NCBI RefSeq assembly: GCF_014855495.1
Contig: NZ_JACYFJ010000001.1
Coordinates: 806,001 to 870,000, forward strand
DNA from: Euzebyella saccharophila
GTDB lineage: Bacteria > Bacteroidota > Bacteroidia > Flavobacteriales > Flavobacteriaceae
Reading direction: 5' to 3'
DNA length: 64,000 bases
Shown: piece by piece, positions 1 to 9,499 of the stretch
How positions within the stretch are numbered: position 1 is the first letter of the stretch
Layout: the number at the start of each line of letters is the position of its first letter
Position numbers and translations under genes: made by a program
The notes under the pieces: model-generated
The model's input: the letters and a program-made list of their open reading frames with translations, nothing else
The model's database searches: none
Told to the model about the DNA's origin: nothing

Positions 1-2145
1 TATTGGAGCAATTGGGCAGGATTGTCGGATGTTACTTCTGCGATTCAAGTACAAAGAGGTTTAGGGTCTTCTAAGCTAGCTGTTTCCTCTGTGGGGGGTA
101 CGATAAATGTGGTAACTAAGACTTCGCAGAATCCTGAAGGAGGAGTCATTGGAGGTACAGTTGGTAATGATGGTTATGTAAAAACTTTAGCATCATATTC
201 CTCTGGTATTTTAGAAAATGGGTTGTCTGCTTCGCTATTGCTCAGTAGAACTGGCGGTAATATGTATGCCGATGGAACTAAATTTGAAGGGTACAATTTT
301 TTTCTTGGTTTAGGGTACACTAGCGGTGACCACAATCTGGAGTTTATGGTCACAGGAGCTCCTCAATGGCACCATCAAAGGAGTCGTGCAACTTCTATTG
401 AGAATCAAATACTCTACGGAGATGGAGACGGTGAACCAAACAGAAGATATAATGAAGATTGGGGATATTTGAATGGAGAGGAATTTAGTTTCAGGAGAAA
501 TTTCTATCACAAGCCTGTTATTAGCCTAAGTTGGACTTGGGATGTTAATAGTAAAACAACCTTACAGACCAATGGGTATGCTTCCTTCGGTCGTGGAGGG
601 GGAACTGGAGAGATTGGTGAAATTGGCGGAGCAAGACAATTTGCATTACCGAGAACATCTGATGGTTTGATAAGAGTCGATGATATCGTAGCTTATAATA
701 GCGGTACGGCAGTTGCTGGTTTTAATGATGGAAATCCTAGGCAGCAAATTAATGGTCTTTACGTGAACAATAGTGACTTGAATGATAATGAATTGAATAC
801 CAATGGTATTACACGTAGGGCATCTGTTAATTCTCATAACTGGTACGGATTATTAGCTAATTTGAACAATAGAATAAGTGAAAAGCTAACAGTTGATTTT
901 GGTGTTGACCTTAGAAGATACACTGGCTATCACTATCGTCGTGTGGATAACCTTTTGGGTGGTGATGTATATCAACAGACTGATAACCGTAACAATGACC
1001 CTAATCCTTTATTTCGTGAGACCTATAAGTCAAATCAGCCATGGTGGGTTTTTGGTGATATTGATGATGAGGAGAAAATCGATTACTATAATTTAGGGTA
1101 TGTTACATGGTTAGGTGTATTTGGACAGGTTGAGTATAATTTCACAGAAAATATTACAGGATTTGTACAAGGTGCGCTATCTAATCAAGGTTTTGCAAGA
1201 GAAGAGTTTTTCGGTACAACTCCTCCTGAAAAAACAGATGTAGAGAATATTCTTGGAGGTAATGTTAAAGGTGGTTTAAACTGGAACATTGATGAACACC
1301 ATAATGTTTTTGCCAATGCCGGCTATTATGAAAAACAACCTTTATTTGATGCTGTCTTCTTAAATTTTGGAAATAACTTGAATCCTAATTTGACAAATGA
1401 AAAAATAACAGGTTTTGAAATAGGGTATGGTTTTAGAAGTTCTAAATTCAGAGCTAATGTTAACTTGTATTCTACAAGATGGGCAGATAGGTTTGAAAAC
1501 GTTCAATCAACTTTTAATTTTGGTGAACCTGATGAAGTTCGAGGTACGGCGAACCTATTGGGTATTACCCAGGTACACACAGGTATTGAATTTGACGGAA
1601 GATTTCAAGCAAGCAATAAGTTGGCATTTAACGGTATGCTTTCAATTGGTAATTGGGAATATAAAGATGACGTGGCGGCTACCTTTTTCGATAATGACCA
1701 ATCCCCAATTGTAATTGATGGGGTCGAACAAGCTCAAACTCTCGAATTAGATGGAGTAAAAGTTGGTGATGCTGCCCAGTTTACTGCGTTTTTAGGAGCG
1801 GATTATGGTATACTTGACAACTTAAGTGTTGATGCTGGATACCGTTTTGCAGATAATCTATATGCACAATTTGATGCAACGGACATTGGTCCAGAAGGAT
1901 CACTGAAATTACCTTCCTTTGGTTTGGTGGATGCTGGTCTGTCTTATGGATTGGCATTAGGAGATTCTAGTTTAAATTTTAGATTAAATGTGAACAATGT
2001 TTTTGATACTACATATATCGCTGAATCAGATACAAATGATTTTGTTGAAGCTGGTGACGAAACTTATGATGGTATTAATGTAAGCAATAGAGTATTCTTT
2101 GGTTTCGGAAGAACTTGGAACCTTAGTGCAAGATTTAATTTCTAG
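1..2145 (+). CDS. TonB-dependent receptor, 5' end outside window
   Basis: The reading frame is open from the first base, so the gene starts upstream; 714 codons are visible. The first residues (WSNWAGLSDVTSAIQVQRG, then SSVGGTINVVT) match the end of a TonB plug domain, where the plug meets the barrel. The rest is a long alternation of aromatic beta-strands, with a typical late NVFDTTY segment and a terminal strand ending in Phe, as expected for a 22-strand outer-membrane barrel. The signal peptide and any carboxypeptidase-regulatory-like domain would lie outside the window. The substrate cannot be read from the sequence. An intrinsic terminator follows 20 bases after the stop. An internal TTG at base 22 is not a credible start because the homology runs through it. 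Confidence 0.9.
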   Translation, partial: YWSNWAGLSDVTSAIQVQRGLGSSKLAVSSVGGTINVVTKTSQNPEGGVIGGTVGNDGYVKTLASYSSGILENGLSASLLLSRTGGNMYADGTKFEGYNFFLGLGYTSGDHNLEFMVTGAPQWHHQRSRATSIENQILYGDGDGEPNRRYNEDWGYLNGEEFSFRRNFYHKPVISLSWTWDVNSKTTLQTNGYASFGRGGGTGEIGEIGGARQFALPRTSDGLIRVDDIVAYNSGTAVAGFNDGNPRQQINGLYVNNSDLNDNELNTNGITRRASVNSHNWYGLLANLNNRISEKLTVDFGVDLRRYTGYHYRRVDNLLGGDVYQQTDNRNNDPNPLFRETYKSNQPWWVFGDIDDEEKIDYYNLGYVTWLGVFGQVEYNFTENITGFVQGALSNQGFAREEFFGTTPPEKTDVENILGGNVKGGLNWNIDEHHNVFANAGYYEKQPLFDAVFLNFGNNLNPNLTNEKITGFEIGYGFRSSKFRANVNLYSTRWADRFENVQSTFNFGEPDEVRGTANLLGITQVHTGIEFDGRFQASNKLAFNGMLSIGNWEYKDDVAATFFDNDQSPIVIDGVEQAQTLELDGVKVGDAAQFTAFLGADYGILDNLSVDAGYRFADNLYAQFDATDIGPEGSLKLPSFGLVDAGLSYGLALGDSSLNFRLNVNNVFDTTYIAESDTNDFVEAGDETYDGINVSNRVFFGFGRTWNLSARFNF

Positions 2146-2164
2146 GCACTCATTATTATATTAG

Positions 2165-2190
2165 AACCCCGCTACTAGCGGGGTTTTTTT
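2165..2190 (+). terminator. Rho-independent terminator of the TonB receptor gene
   Basis: A 9-bp perfect stem (2165-2173 with 2177-2185) closes a 3-base loop and is followed by a run of seven T. It lies just after the receptor stop codon. Confidence 0.85.
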
Positions 2191-2233
2191 ATGCCCAAAA
2201 AGCCGTACATTTAGCTTCTTAAAATCACAACTT

Positions 2234-2674
2234 ATGTACGAAATAGTTCAGGTGCTTCATTCCTATTTAGCCTATGTAGTTCTTTTAATATTGATTTTGG
2301 CCGTTTTCAACGCCTTTAGCGGCTGGATAGGTAAAAGAATCTTTAATATGGAAAAGGATTTAAGGCTAAGTCTATTTGCCTTGATTCTCTCGCATATTCA
2401 GCTATTGGTGGGGTTGATTCTCTACTTTGTTTCCCCAAGTGGCTTAAATGCTATCAAAACCTTGGGTATGGGAGGTTTAAATGCCCAGTCACGATTGTTG
2501 GCACTGGAACATCCTGTAATTAATATCGTGGCCATCGTATTCATTACCATTGGCTGGTCTAGACACAAGAAATTTGTAGAAGGCGACAAAAAATTTAAAA
2601 GCATTGCCATTTTCTATGGTCTCGGACTTGTTTTGTTACTGAGCCGTATCCCATGGAATGCGTGGTTCAATTGA
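2234..2674 (+). CDS. Small four-helix integral membrane protein, unknown function
   Basis: 146 residues with about four hydrophobic helices, near residues 8-30, 43-65, 90-110 and 118-138. His occurs in or next to the helices (LHSYLA, LSHIQLL, LEHPVIN), a spacing that has led similar Bacteroidota proteins to be labelled cytochrome-b-like. Heme binding is not demonstrated here. It starts with ATG, 43 bases after a terminator, so it begins a new transcription unit, possibly shared with the DUF1080 gene 54 bases downstream. Both compact size and termini look complete. Confidence 0.75.
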   Translation: MYEIVQVLHSYLAYVVLLILILAVFNAFSGWIGKRIFNMEKDLRLSLFALILSHIQLLVGLILYFVSPSGLNAIKTLGMGGLNAQSRLLALEHPVINIVAIVFITIGWSRHKKFVEGDKKFKSIAIFYGLGLVLLLSRIPWNAWFN

Positions 2675-2728
2675 TTTTACCAATCAAATAAATCAAACCC
2701 AAACCCTAATTTTATAACCAAAAATCAA

Positions 2729-3322
2729 ATGAAGAGATTATTAGTATCCCTGTGTGTGGTATGTATGGTGACTTTCACCCATGCCCAAAAAGAAAAATTG
2801 TTCAATGGAAAAAATCTTGATGGTTGGACCATCTATGGTACCGAAAAATGGTATGTAGAAGATGGTTTACTCATTTGTGAAAGCGGTCCTGACAAGGGTT
2901 ATGGCTACTTGGCAACTGATAAGCATTATAAGGATTTTGAATTGACATTGGAATTTAAACAAGAGGCCAACGGAAATAGTGGTGTATTTATTCGTTCTAC
3001 CATCGAAGGGACCAAAATTACTGGCTGGCAGGTAGAGGTGGCACCTCCAGGCCATGATACCGGTGGTGTTTATGAGTCCTATGGTAGAGGATGGTTGATC
3101 AAGCCGGAAGCAGAAAAGGATAAAGCCTTGAAAATGGGCGAGTGGAATAAAATGAAAATTCGAGTAGAGGGAGACCAAATTACATCTTGGTTGAACGGTA
3201 CCCAAATGATTACGCTTACCGATGAAAAAATAGGTAAGGGAGAAGGGTCAGTGGCTTTACAAATCCATGACGGCGGAGGAATAAAGGTGAAATGGCGCAA
3301 ATTAAAGTTAAAACAACTTTAA
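2729..3322 (+). CDS. Secreted DUF1080 (3-keto-disaccharide hydrolase type) protein
   Basis: 197 residues with a cleavable signal peptide (about residues 1-19, ending in THAQ). The mature part is one DUF1080/LamG-like jelly-roll domain: LFNGKNLDGW at the start, GNSGVFIRS in the middle and ALQIHDGGG near the end are family hallmarks. Members of this family are secreted or periplasmic and some hydrolyse 3-keto-glycosides. The substrate here is unknown. No lipobox is visible, so the product is probably periplasmic. A terminator follows 20 bases after the stop. Confidence 0.85.
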   Translation: MKRLLVSLCVVCMVTFTHAQKEKLFNGKNLDGWTIYGTEKWYVEDGLLICESGPDKGYGYLATDKHYKDFELTLEFKQEANGNSGVFIRSTIEGTKITGWQVEVAPPGHDTGGVYESYGRGWLIKPEAEKDKALKMGEWNKMKIRVEGDQITSWLNGTQMITLTDEKIGKGEGSVALQIHDGGGIKVKWRKLKLKQL

Positions 3323-3341
3323 TAGCTTGCAGAAACGTTTG

Positions 3342-3370
3342 AACCCCTCTATAACCAGAGGGGTTTTTTT
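3342..3370 (+). terminator. Rho-independent terminator after the DUF1080 gene
   Basis: Stem 3342-3350 with 3357-3365 (9 bp), a 6-base loop, then seven T. The T-run touches the stop codon of the convergent nuclease gene. Confidence 0.85.
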
Positions 3371-4406
3371 ATGGTTCTTTTCTGATTAAATAAAGGTAAA
3401 CGGGAAAGTGATCGGAGTAACCTCCGGTATAGGCGCCACCAGCATAAGTTCTTAATGGGTAGCCTTTATAGGTTCCTTTTTGTGTTATAAGATAGGGGGC
3501 GGTAAAAACGGAGGCTTTCCAAAAGTGATACTTTTCATCTCTCTTTTCTACAAGCGCTTCGGTCATAAAAAGCTGGTCAAAGAGATTCCAATTGTCCCTA
3601 TAGGCCAAAGAACCTACACCCTTTTTATACATGCGTTCCATAGGGTTGTAAAGCTCTCCTTTCTCTAGCTTTTTAATTTTCCCTTTCGTTTTAAGTATAT
3701 TTTTAAAACTATCATTGGTGGGGTCGTCATTAAAATCCCCCATACTAATAATCTTTGCTTGCTCATCCAATCTTTGTAGGGAATCAATAATTCGTCTGTT
3801 TAGTTGGGCAGCGGCTATTCGGTTAGGCCGGCTTCTTGCTTCACCACCACTTCTAGATGGCCAGTGGTTGACTAAGAAAAATAATTGTTCACCATCCAAC
3901 ATGCCCCCAACAACCAATTGGTCCCTGGTGTAATTTCTTTCTTGCTCCTCATTTAAGAGCAATAGCCGATGACTTGCTGTGGAAGTTGGCACAAAAGCCG
4001 ATTTCTTGTATAGTAAAGCAACATCAATGCCCCTTTCATCAGGTGAATCATAATGAATAATTTCATAGCCCTTGTCCCTAAGAACTTCTTGATGTATCAA
4101 ATCTTTTATGACTCTTAAGTTTTCTACCTCACAAATCCCCAGAATGTCCGGGGAATTTCCCGTCTTGTCAGAGCCAATTTCCGATATGACTTTTGACATG
4201 TGAATTAGTTTTTGCTGATATCTTTCTTGGGTCCAATTATCCTTCCCCTCCGGTGTTCGGTCATCATCAAAAATCAAAGTGTCATTGGTGGTGTCAAAAA
4301 GGTTTTCAAGATTATAAAAAGCAACCGTTCTTATCTTATAAGAACTGCTTTGGGAAATTGCTAAAAAGGGAAACAGGAGTAAAAAAAGTAATTTCAAATT
4401 TATCAT
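3369..4406 (-). CDS. Secreted endonuclease/exonuclease/phosphatase family protein
   Basis: 345 residues with an N-terminal signal peptide (about 1-18). The EEP fold is marked by YNLENLFD, the catalytic CEVEN, ERGIDVALLY, NHWPSR, the metal/phosphate motif MGDFND and the terminal SDHFPV. The family cleaves phosphodiester bonds in DNA, RNA or other phosphoesters with a divalent metal. With an export signal, this one probably works in the periplasm or outside the cell. It is divergently placed, 114 bases from a TonB receptor plus DUF5689 lipoprotein pair, which suggests joint degradation and uptake of a nucleic-acid-like or phosphodiester substrate (inference). Confidence 0.88.
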   Translation of the reverse strand: MINLKLLFLLLFPFLAISQSSSYKIRTVAFYNLENLFDTTNDTLIFDDDRTPEGKDNWTQERYQQKLIHMSKVISEIGSDKTGNSPDILGICEVENLRVIKDLIHQEVLRDKGYEIIHYDSPDERGIDVALLYKKSAFVPTSTASHRLLLLNEEQERNYTRDQLVVGGMLDGEQLFFLVNHWPSRSGGEARSRPNRIAAAQLNRRIIDSLQRLDEQAKIISMGDFNDDPTNDSFKNILKTKGKIKKLEKGELYNPMERMYKKGVGSLAYRDNWNLFDQLFMTEALVEKRDEKYHFWKASVFTAPYLITQKGTYKGYPLRTYAGGAYTGGYSDHFPVYLYLIRKEP

Positions 4407-4520
4407 CGGGATATAAAATCTACTTCAATTAACGATTTTTTTAGCTGATTAAACCTCATTCTTGGTAAGAATAATCCTTAATTTGTTAATATTGATACGT
4501 TCTCCAAAAAATATAAGTAA

Positions 4521-7250
4521 TTGAAACGCATTGGGTTTCTTTTTGTTTTCTCCTTTATTGCCCTGCATAGTCTTTGGTCTCAAGATAGGTATACACTTGA
4601 TGGAAGATTAGTTTCCCAGAGAACGGAAAATCCCATTCCTCAAGCTGAAATTACAATTGAAGGGTCTAATAATATAGTAAGGTCCCAAGAAAATGGATTC
4701 TTTAGAATTACAACTGCAAAAAGGGAAATTCTACTAAGGATTTCGTCTGCGGATTATCTAATAAAACAAATACCTATAACCTTTACTTTGGATAGTTTGA
4801 GTTTAGGAACAATTATGTTGGAAGAGGACATCACCACTGAACAGACTACCAATCTCATTACGTTAACCGATAATGAACTTACGGATGATGGTATTGCCTC
4901 CAATCCATCCGGATTATTGCAGGCCACTAGAGACCTATTCCTTAACAGGGCGGCTTTTGATTTTGGTCAAGCCTTCTTTAGGGTAAGAGGGTATGATTCC
5001 CAAAATGGAAATATTTCCATCAATGGTATTAAAATGAACAAGTTTTATGATGGTAGACCGCAATGGAATAATTGGGGAGGACTGAATGATGTATTAAGAA
5101 ATCAGCAATATACCAATGCGTTAGCACCTTCTGATTTTACCTTTGGTGGTATTTTAGGCAATACAAATATAGATACGCGCCCAAGTGGGTTAAGACCGGG
5201 AACTAGATTTACGGTATCTGCCTCCAATAGAACATATGCGGGTAGGTTTATGGCCACACACAATTCTGGACTGCTTGAGAATGGGCTGGCATATACTGTT
5301 TCAGTTTCTAAAAGATGGGCTAAAGAAGGGTATATAAATGGAACTTTATATGATGCCTATAGTGCCTATGTAGGAGGTGAGTATAAAATCAATGATAAAA
5401 ACTCCCTTCAATTCACTGGAATATTTGCTTCTAACAGACGTGGGAGGTCATCGGCCATTACGGAAGAAGTTTTTCAATTGGCGGGTAATCGTTATAATCC
5501 TTATTGGGGGGAACAAGATAACAAGACCCGAAATTCCCGGGAGCGAGAAATTTCAGAACCTATCCTAATGCTAAATTATCGGGTGGAAAAAGATAAATTC
5601 AACTTGAATGCAGGTGTTTCCTATCAGTTTGGAACAAATAATAGAAGCAGACTAGGGTACTTTAATGCACCAAATCCAGATCCTACTTACTACCGGTACC
5701 TTCCCAGTTTTTATATCAATAGCCCTATAGGAGCAAACTTTACGAGTGCGAATCTAGCGAAGGAAGGGTTTCTAAACGAACCGCAAATTGATTGGGAGGC
5801 AATTTATAGGTCTAATGAAAGAGAGGCGGCGGCTTATCTCTTATATGATGATGTCACGGATGATCAACAATTTAACTTTAATCTCATCAGCAACTTTGAT
5901 CTGTTACAGAATGTTCAGGTAGACCTGGGATTGAACTTTTCACAACTTTCATCTATCAATTATGCTAGAATTACTGATTTATTGGGGGCGCAGTTTCACA
6001 ATGATATGGATGCCTTTTCCAATACCAAAAATGACATAGCAGGCCTGGTTCAAAAACAAAGAGGAGATGTTTTCAATTACAATTACATTTTGGACGCTAC
6101 AAATTATTCAAGTTTTGCTCAGTTTAGGTATAGCAAGGCCAGATGGAGTGCTTTCATGGCCGGTGAATATTCAACTACTTCTTACCAAAGGGAAGGGCTT
6201 TTTCAAAATGAAAGATATATAAACAATTCTCTTGGCAAGAGTGATAAGGTAAATTTTTCCAACTACGGCGTTAAAGGAGGTGCAACCTATAAAATAACCG
6301 AAAGACATGTAGTGAACGTCAATGCTGCGCAAATTTATAAGGCACCAGTGCTTCAAAATGTTTTTGTAAATCCTAGGGAGAATAATGAGGTAGTTGCAAA
6401 TATTCAAGATGAAAAAATTACGACGCTAGATGTTAACTACCATCTTAAGCTGCCTAATTTAACGGGTAGGTTGAGTGCCTTTTACACCCGATTTCAGAAT
6501 ATAACGGACATCAACTTCTTCTTTGTGGACACCGGGGTAGGGTCCGATTTTGTTCAAGAAGTATTGACGGATTTAGATAAGTTGCACTTAGGTACAGAAC
6601 TCGGATTGGAATATAAGCTTTCATCATCCGTTAAAATGAATTTTGTGGCAGCCATAGGCAAATATGTATTTGCTAGTGACCCTAACGTTACTATCAATTT
6701 TGACACGGCAGGTAGAGAAGAGGATTTAATCAATATAGACGGAAACCTATCTTTGGGTCCGGCCCAAATAAAGGACTATAAGCTTGCTCAAGGTCCACAA
6801 CAGGCATATGCTTTAGGTGTTGAATACAGAGACCCCAAATATTGGTGGATAGGTGCTACGGCTAACTACTTAGCAGATAATTATGCCAACATTTCTACTA
6901 TTACCAGAACCTCCAGTTTTTATTTAGACCCGGAAACAGGAAATCCTTTCCCAGATGCTACTGCTGAAAATGTTGAAGAATTGCTAAGACAAAAACCTTT
7001 GGATTCTTTCTATTTGCTCAATTTAATAGGCGGGAAGTCATGGTTGAGAAACGGTAAATATATTAGTGTGTTCACTAGTATCAATAATGCGTTTGATGTG
7101 CAATTTAGGACTGGGGGGTATGAACAAAGTAGAAATGGAAATTTTGGACAGTTACGCGATGATAATTTGAGTGGCACCCCTTCATTTGCCCCTAAATATT
7201 GGTATGGCTATGGACGTACCTTCTTTTTAAACATCGCCTATAGTTTTTAG
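4521..7250 (+). CDS. TonB-dependent receptor with carboxypeptidase-regulatory-like domain
   Basis: 909 residues: signal peptide (1-20), carboxypeptidase-regulatory-like beta-sandwich (about 23-110), plug (about 120-235, with FFRVRGYDSQNGNISINGI) and a barrel ending in FFLNIAYSF. The start is TTG, because an in-frame TAA directly precedes it and the next residues form a good signal peptide. The gene for a DUF5689/lamin-tail lipoprotein follows after 4 bases, and a secreted EEP nuclease is divergent upstream. In this setting it probably imports products of nucleic acid or phosphodiester breakdown; that is context-based, not proven. Confidence 0.92.
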   Translation: MKRIGFLFVFSFIALHSLWSQDRYTLDGRLVSQRTENPIPQAEITIEGSNNIVRSQENGFFRITTAKREILLRISSADYLIKQIPITFTLDSLSLGTIMLEEDITTEQTTNLITLTDNELTDDGIASNPSGLLQATRDLFLNRAAFDFGQAFFRVRGYDSQNGNISINGIKMNKFYDGRPQWNNWGGLNDVLRNQQYTNALAPSDFTFGGILGNTNIDTRPSGLRPGTRFTVSASNRTYAGRFMATHNSGLLENGLAYTVSVSKRWAKEGYINGTLYDAYSAYVGGEYKINDKNSLQFTGIFASNRRGRSSAITEEVFQLAGNRYNPYWGEQDNKTRNSREREISEPILMLNYRVEKDKFNLNAGVSYQFGTNNRSRLGYFNAPNPDPTYYRYLPSFYINSPIGANFTSANLAKEGFLNEPQIDWEAIYRSNEREAAAYLLYDDVTDDQQFNFNLISNFDLLQNVQVDLGLNFSQLSSINYARITDLLGAQFHNDMDAFSNTKNDIAGLVQKQRGDVFNYNYILDATNYSSFAQFRYSKARWSAFMAGEYSTTSYQREGLFQNERYINNSLGKSDKVNFSNYGVKGGATYKITERHVVNVNAAQIYKAPVLQNVFVNPRENNEVVANIQDEKITTLDVNYHLKLPNLTGRLSAFYTRFQNITDINFFFVDTGVGSDFVQEVLTDLDKLHLGTELGLEYKLSSSVKMNFVAAIGKYVFASDPNVTINFDTAGREEDLINIDGNLSLGPAQIKDYKLAQGPQQAYALGVEYRDPKYWWIGATANYLADNYANISTITRTSSFYLDPETGNPFPDATAENVEELLRQKPLDSFYLLNLIGGKSWLRNGKYISVFTSINNAFDVQFRTGGYEQSRNGNFGQLRDDNLSGTPSFAPKYWYGYGRTFFLNIAYSF

Positions 7251-7254
7251 AAGT

Positions 7255-8625
7255 ATGGAAAAACGGAAATTTTTAATGATACGCTTCTTTGAATACATAT
7301 TATTGGTGATTGTTTTTGCTACTTGCTTTTTGTCCTGTAATAGGGAATATGATCCTCCCAAATCGGAATGCGATGAAAATATAATGGCTAATGCTACTTA
7401 TACAGAAATTAAAGAACTCTATATAGATGAAACCATACAAATTCAAGAGGATTTAATAATTGAGGGCTTTGTAATTTCTTCAGATGAGGAAGGTAACTTT
7501 TTTAGCGTACTGCATATTCAAGATGCTGTTGCTAATCCTAAAGAAGCCTTTCAAATAGAAATAGATATAAGGGATTCTCACTTACTGTACCCTATTGGCA
7601 GTAAAGTGTTTATAAAACTAAAAGGATTGTATCTGGGTAAGAGTGGCGATGTTTATAAACTGGGTGCAACCTTTGAGTCCTTTGGAAACGTATCCGTGGG
7701 TCGTTTACCTGCTAATGTGGTAGATGAACATATCATTCCCTCTTGTGATGACCCTTCAATAATTCAACCTGTAAAAATTTCTATCGAAAGATTGAACGAG
7801 TATCCTTCTGGTATTCTAGTATCCTTGGACAGTTTGGAGTTTGTTGAGGAAGAATTACTGCTTCCGTTTGCCAACGAGGCAGAGGAGACCGTTAGAACTT
7901 TGATTAATTGTGACGACCAAATAATATCCCTAGTGAATAGTGGGTATTCCGATTTTCAATCTGAAATTGTACCGGATTTAAATGGAAGGGTCACTGGGAT
8001 TCTTTTGGAGGGTGAGTTGATAATAAGAAGTTTACAGGATATGGAATTCACCAATGATAGATGCGCTCCGTTTATAGATGAGTTTACTTCTAATCAGCTT
8101 TTTATCTCAGAATTGGCTGACCCCGATAACAATGTGGGTGCTAGATTTGTTGAAATTTTCAATGCTTCGGAAACCGCCTTAAGTTTAAAAGGATGGTCTT
8201 TAGTCAGGTATACAAATGCAAATACTGAGGTAAGTTCTATGGTTGACCTTTCAGAAATTGTATTGGAAGGAAAAACGACACTTGTTATCAGCCCCAATGA
8301 AGAGGAGTTTCAAAGAGTGTATGGTTTTGCACCGGATATGGCTATTGGCAGCAATAGTCCTGCAGATTCTAACGGTGATGACAACCTGCAACTTATAGAC
8401 CCTTTCGGAAAGGTAATTGATGCATTTGGAGTAGTAGGAGAGGACGGTTCCGGAACCGATCACGAGTTTGAGGATGGACGGGCTTTAAGAAAATTGAATG
8501 TTGATATGGCGAACCCAAACTTTGCTAATAGTGAATGGGAAATTTATAATGATACGGGTGCGGCAGGTACCAATAATCAACCCCAAATTGCTCCGGAGGA
8601 TTTTACACCTGGGGAGCGGAATTAA
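7255..8625 (+). CDS. DUF5689 and lamin-tail-domain lipoprotein
   Basis: 456 residues. A hydrophobic leader ends at a lipobox-like FLSC (Cys28), so this is probably a lipoprotein. Residues about 55-255 match DUF5689, an OB-like domain with VISSDEEGNFF. Residues about 275-390 form a lamin-tail domain (LFISELADP, VEIFNAS, LKGWSLVRY), seen in many secreted bacterial nucleases and surface proteins. ATG at 7255 is 4 bases after the receptor stop; ATG at 7276 is an alternative that gives a shorter leader. It is cotranscribed with the receptor and probably its surface partner. Its end overlaps the convergent regulator gene by 4 bases. Confidence 0.85.
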   Translation: MEKRKFLMIRFFEYILLVIVFATCFLSCNREYDPPKSECDENIMANATYTEIKELYIDETIQIQEDLIIEGFVISSDEEGNFFSVLHIQDAVANPKEAFQIEIDIRDSHLLYPIGSKVFIKLKGLYLGKSGDVYKLGATFESFGNVSVGRLPANVVDEHIIPSCDDPSIIQPVKISIERLNEYPSGILVSLDSLEFVEEELLLPFANEAEETVRTLINCDDQIISLVNSGYSDFQSEIVPDLNGRVTGILLEGELIIRSLQDMEFTNDRCAPFIDEFTSNQLFISELADPDNNVGARFVEIFNASETALSLKGWSLVRYTNANTEVSSMVDLSEIVLEGKTTLVISPNEEEFQRVYGFAPDMAIGSNSPADSNGDDNLQLIDPFGKVIDAFGVVGEDGSGTDHEFEDGRALRKLNVDMANPNFANSEWEIYNDTGAAGTNNQPQIAPEDFTPGERN

Positions 8626-9023
8626 TTGAAATAAGCTTCAAGTATTTCTTTGGAAACAGGTTTGGAAAGGTAATTATTCTCTAACCCATAGCTTTTGGCT
8701 TTTTCTGCATCCGCTGGATCTATAGATGAACTCATGATTAGAATAAGAGGTGTGGTTTTCTCAGAGGGATGTATTCTCTTAAACTCCTCAACAAACTCCC
8801 ATCCGTTCATAATGGGCATATTTAAATCAATGAAAATGACGGAGGGCAATGGTTGATTGCCCTCTATTAATTCTTCAAATTCGTCAATCGCATCTTGCCC
8901 ATTCTCAAAAACTAAGGGATTGGGGTCCGTTTCCCCATCATATTTTTTTAGTGCCCTTTTTAATCCAAAAACCGAAATGGCGTCATCATCTATTATGCAA
9001 ATGCTTTTTAAGGCTTCATTCAT
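8622..9023 (-). CDS. Single-domain response regulator (receiver only)
   Basis: 133 residues, all one CheY-like receiver: acidic triad IIDDD (12-14), phospho-acceptor Asp66 in FIDLNMPIMNG, MSSS as the switch Ser/Thr region and Lys in LSKP. There is no output domain. It is the last gene of a leftward histidine kinase / regulator / regulator operon and resembles the upstream regulator, so the two probably arose by duplication. It likely works through protein interaction or a phosphorelay. Confidence 0.88.
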   Translation of the reverse strand: MNEALKSICIIDDDAISVFGLKRALKKYDGETDPNPLVFENGQDAIDEFEELIEGNQPLPSVIFIDLNMPIMNGWEFVEEFKRIHPSEKTTPLILIMSSSIDPADAEKAKSYGLENNYLSKPVSKEILEAYFN

Positions 9024-9054
9024 TCATTCCAGCTTTTAAAAGTGACTATTCTAA

Positions 9055-9069
9055 GTGTACAGTGTACAC
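9055..9069. promoter_or_regulatory. 15-bp inverted repeat between two response-regulator genes
   Basis: Two 7-bp arms, GTGTACA and TGTACAC, are exact reverse complements around a single G. The element lies directly after the stop of the upstream regulator gene and 32 bases before the start of the next. It could be a binding site or a processing hairpin. No known motif is recognised. Confidence 0.3.
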
Positions 9070-9070
9070 C

Positions 9071-9499
9071 CTATGTTTCTGTGGTCTTATCGTGTTCTAT
9101 TCCAATATTCTTTAGTACTGTATGTAAATCTTCGCGAACCACCGGTTTCAAAATATAATTATCAACTATTTCATAATTTCTTATCCGTTCCAAATCACGA
9201 GGGTCTATGGAAGAACTAATAATGTAAATGACCGTTTTTTCCCTGTTTGGATTAGGAATTTTTACAAATTCATCCAAAAACTCCCATCCGTTCATGATGG
9301 GCATATTAAGGTCTAAGAAAATTATGGGTGGGATGGATTCTCCGCTTTCGACAATATCTTCAATTGCTTCAATAGCATCTTGACCGTTATTGTAAACCAT
9401 GATTTCATCACTGAAATCAACTTCCTTCATTATTCGTTTGGTACTATAGACAAAAATGGGGTCATCGTCAATAATACAAGTACTACTTACTTTAGCCAT
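9071..9499 (-). CDS. Single-domain response regulator (receiver only)
   Basis: 142 residues with a CheY-like receiver: IIDDD (9-13), phospho-acceptor Asp63 in FLDLNMPIMNGWEF, ISSS and Lys in ILKP. The start codon overlaps the stop of the histidine kinase gene by one base (TAATG), so translation is probably coupled and the pair is likely cognate. It lacks an output domain and differs from the next regulator mainly in the first helix and C-terminus. Confidence 0.88.
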   Translation of the reverse strand: MAKVSSTCIIDDDPIFVYSTKRIMKEVDFSDEIMVYNNGQDAIEAIEDIVESGESIPPIIFLDLNMPIMNGWEFLDEFVKIPNPNREKTVIYIISSSIDPRDLERIRNYEIVDNYILKPVVREDLHTVLKNIGIEHDKTTET

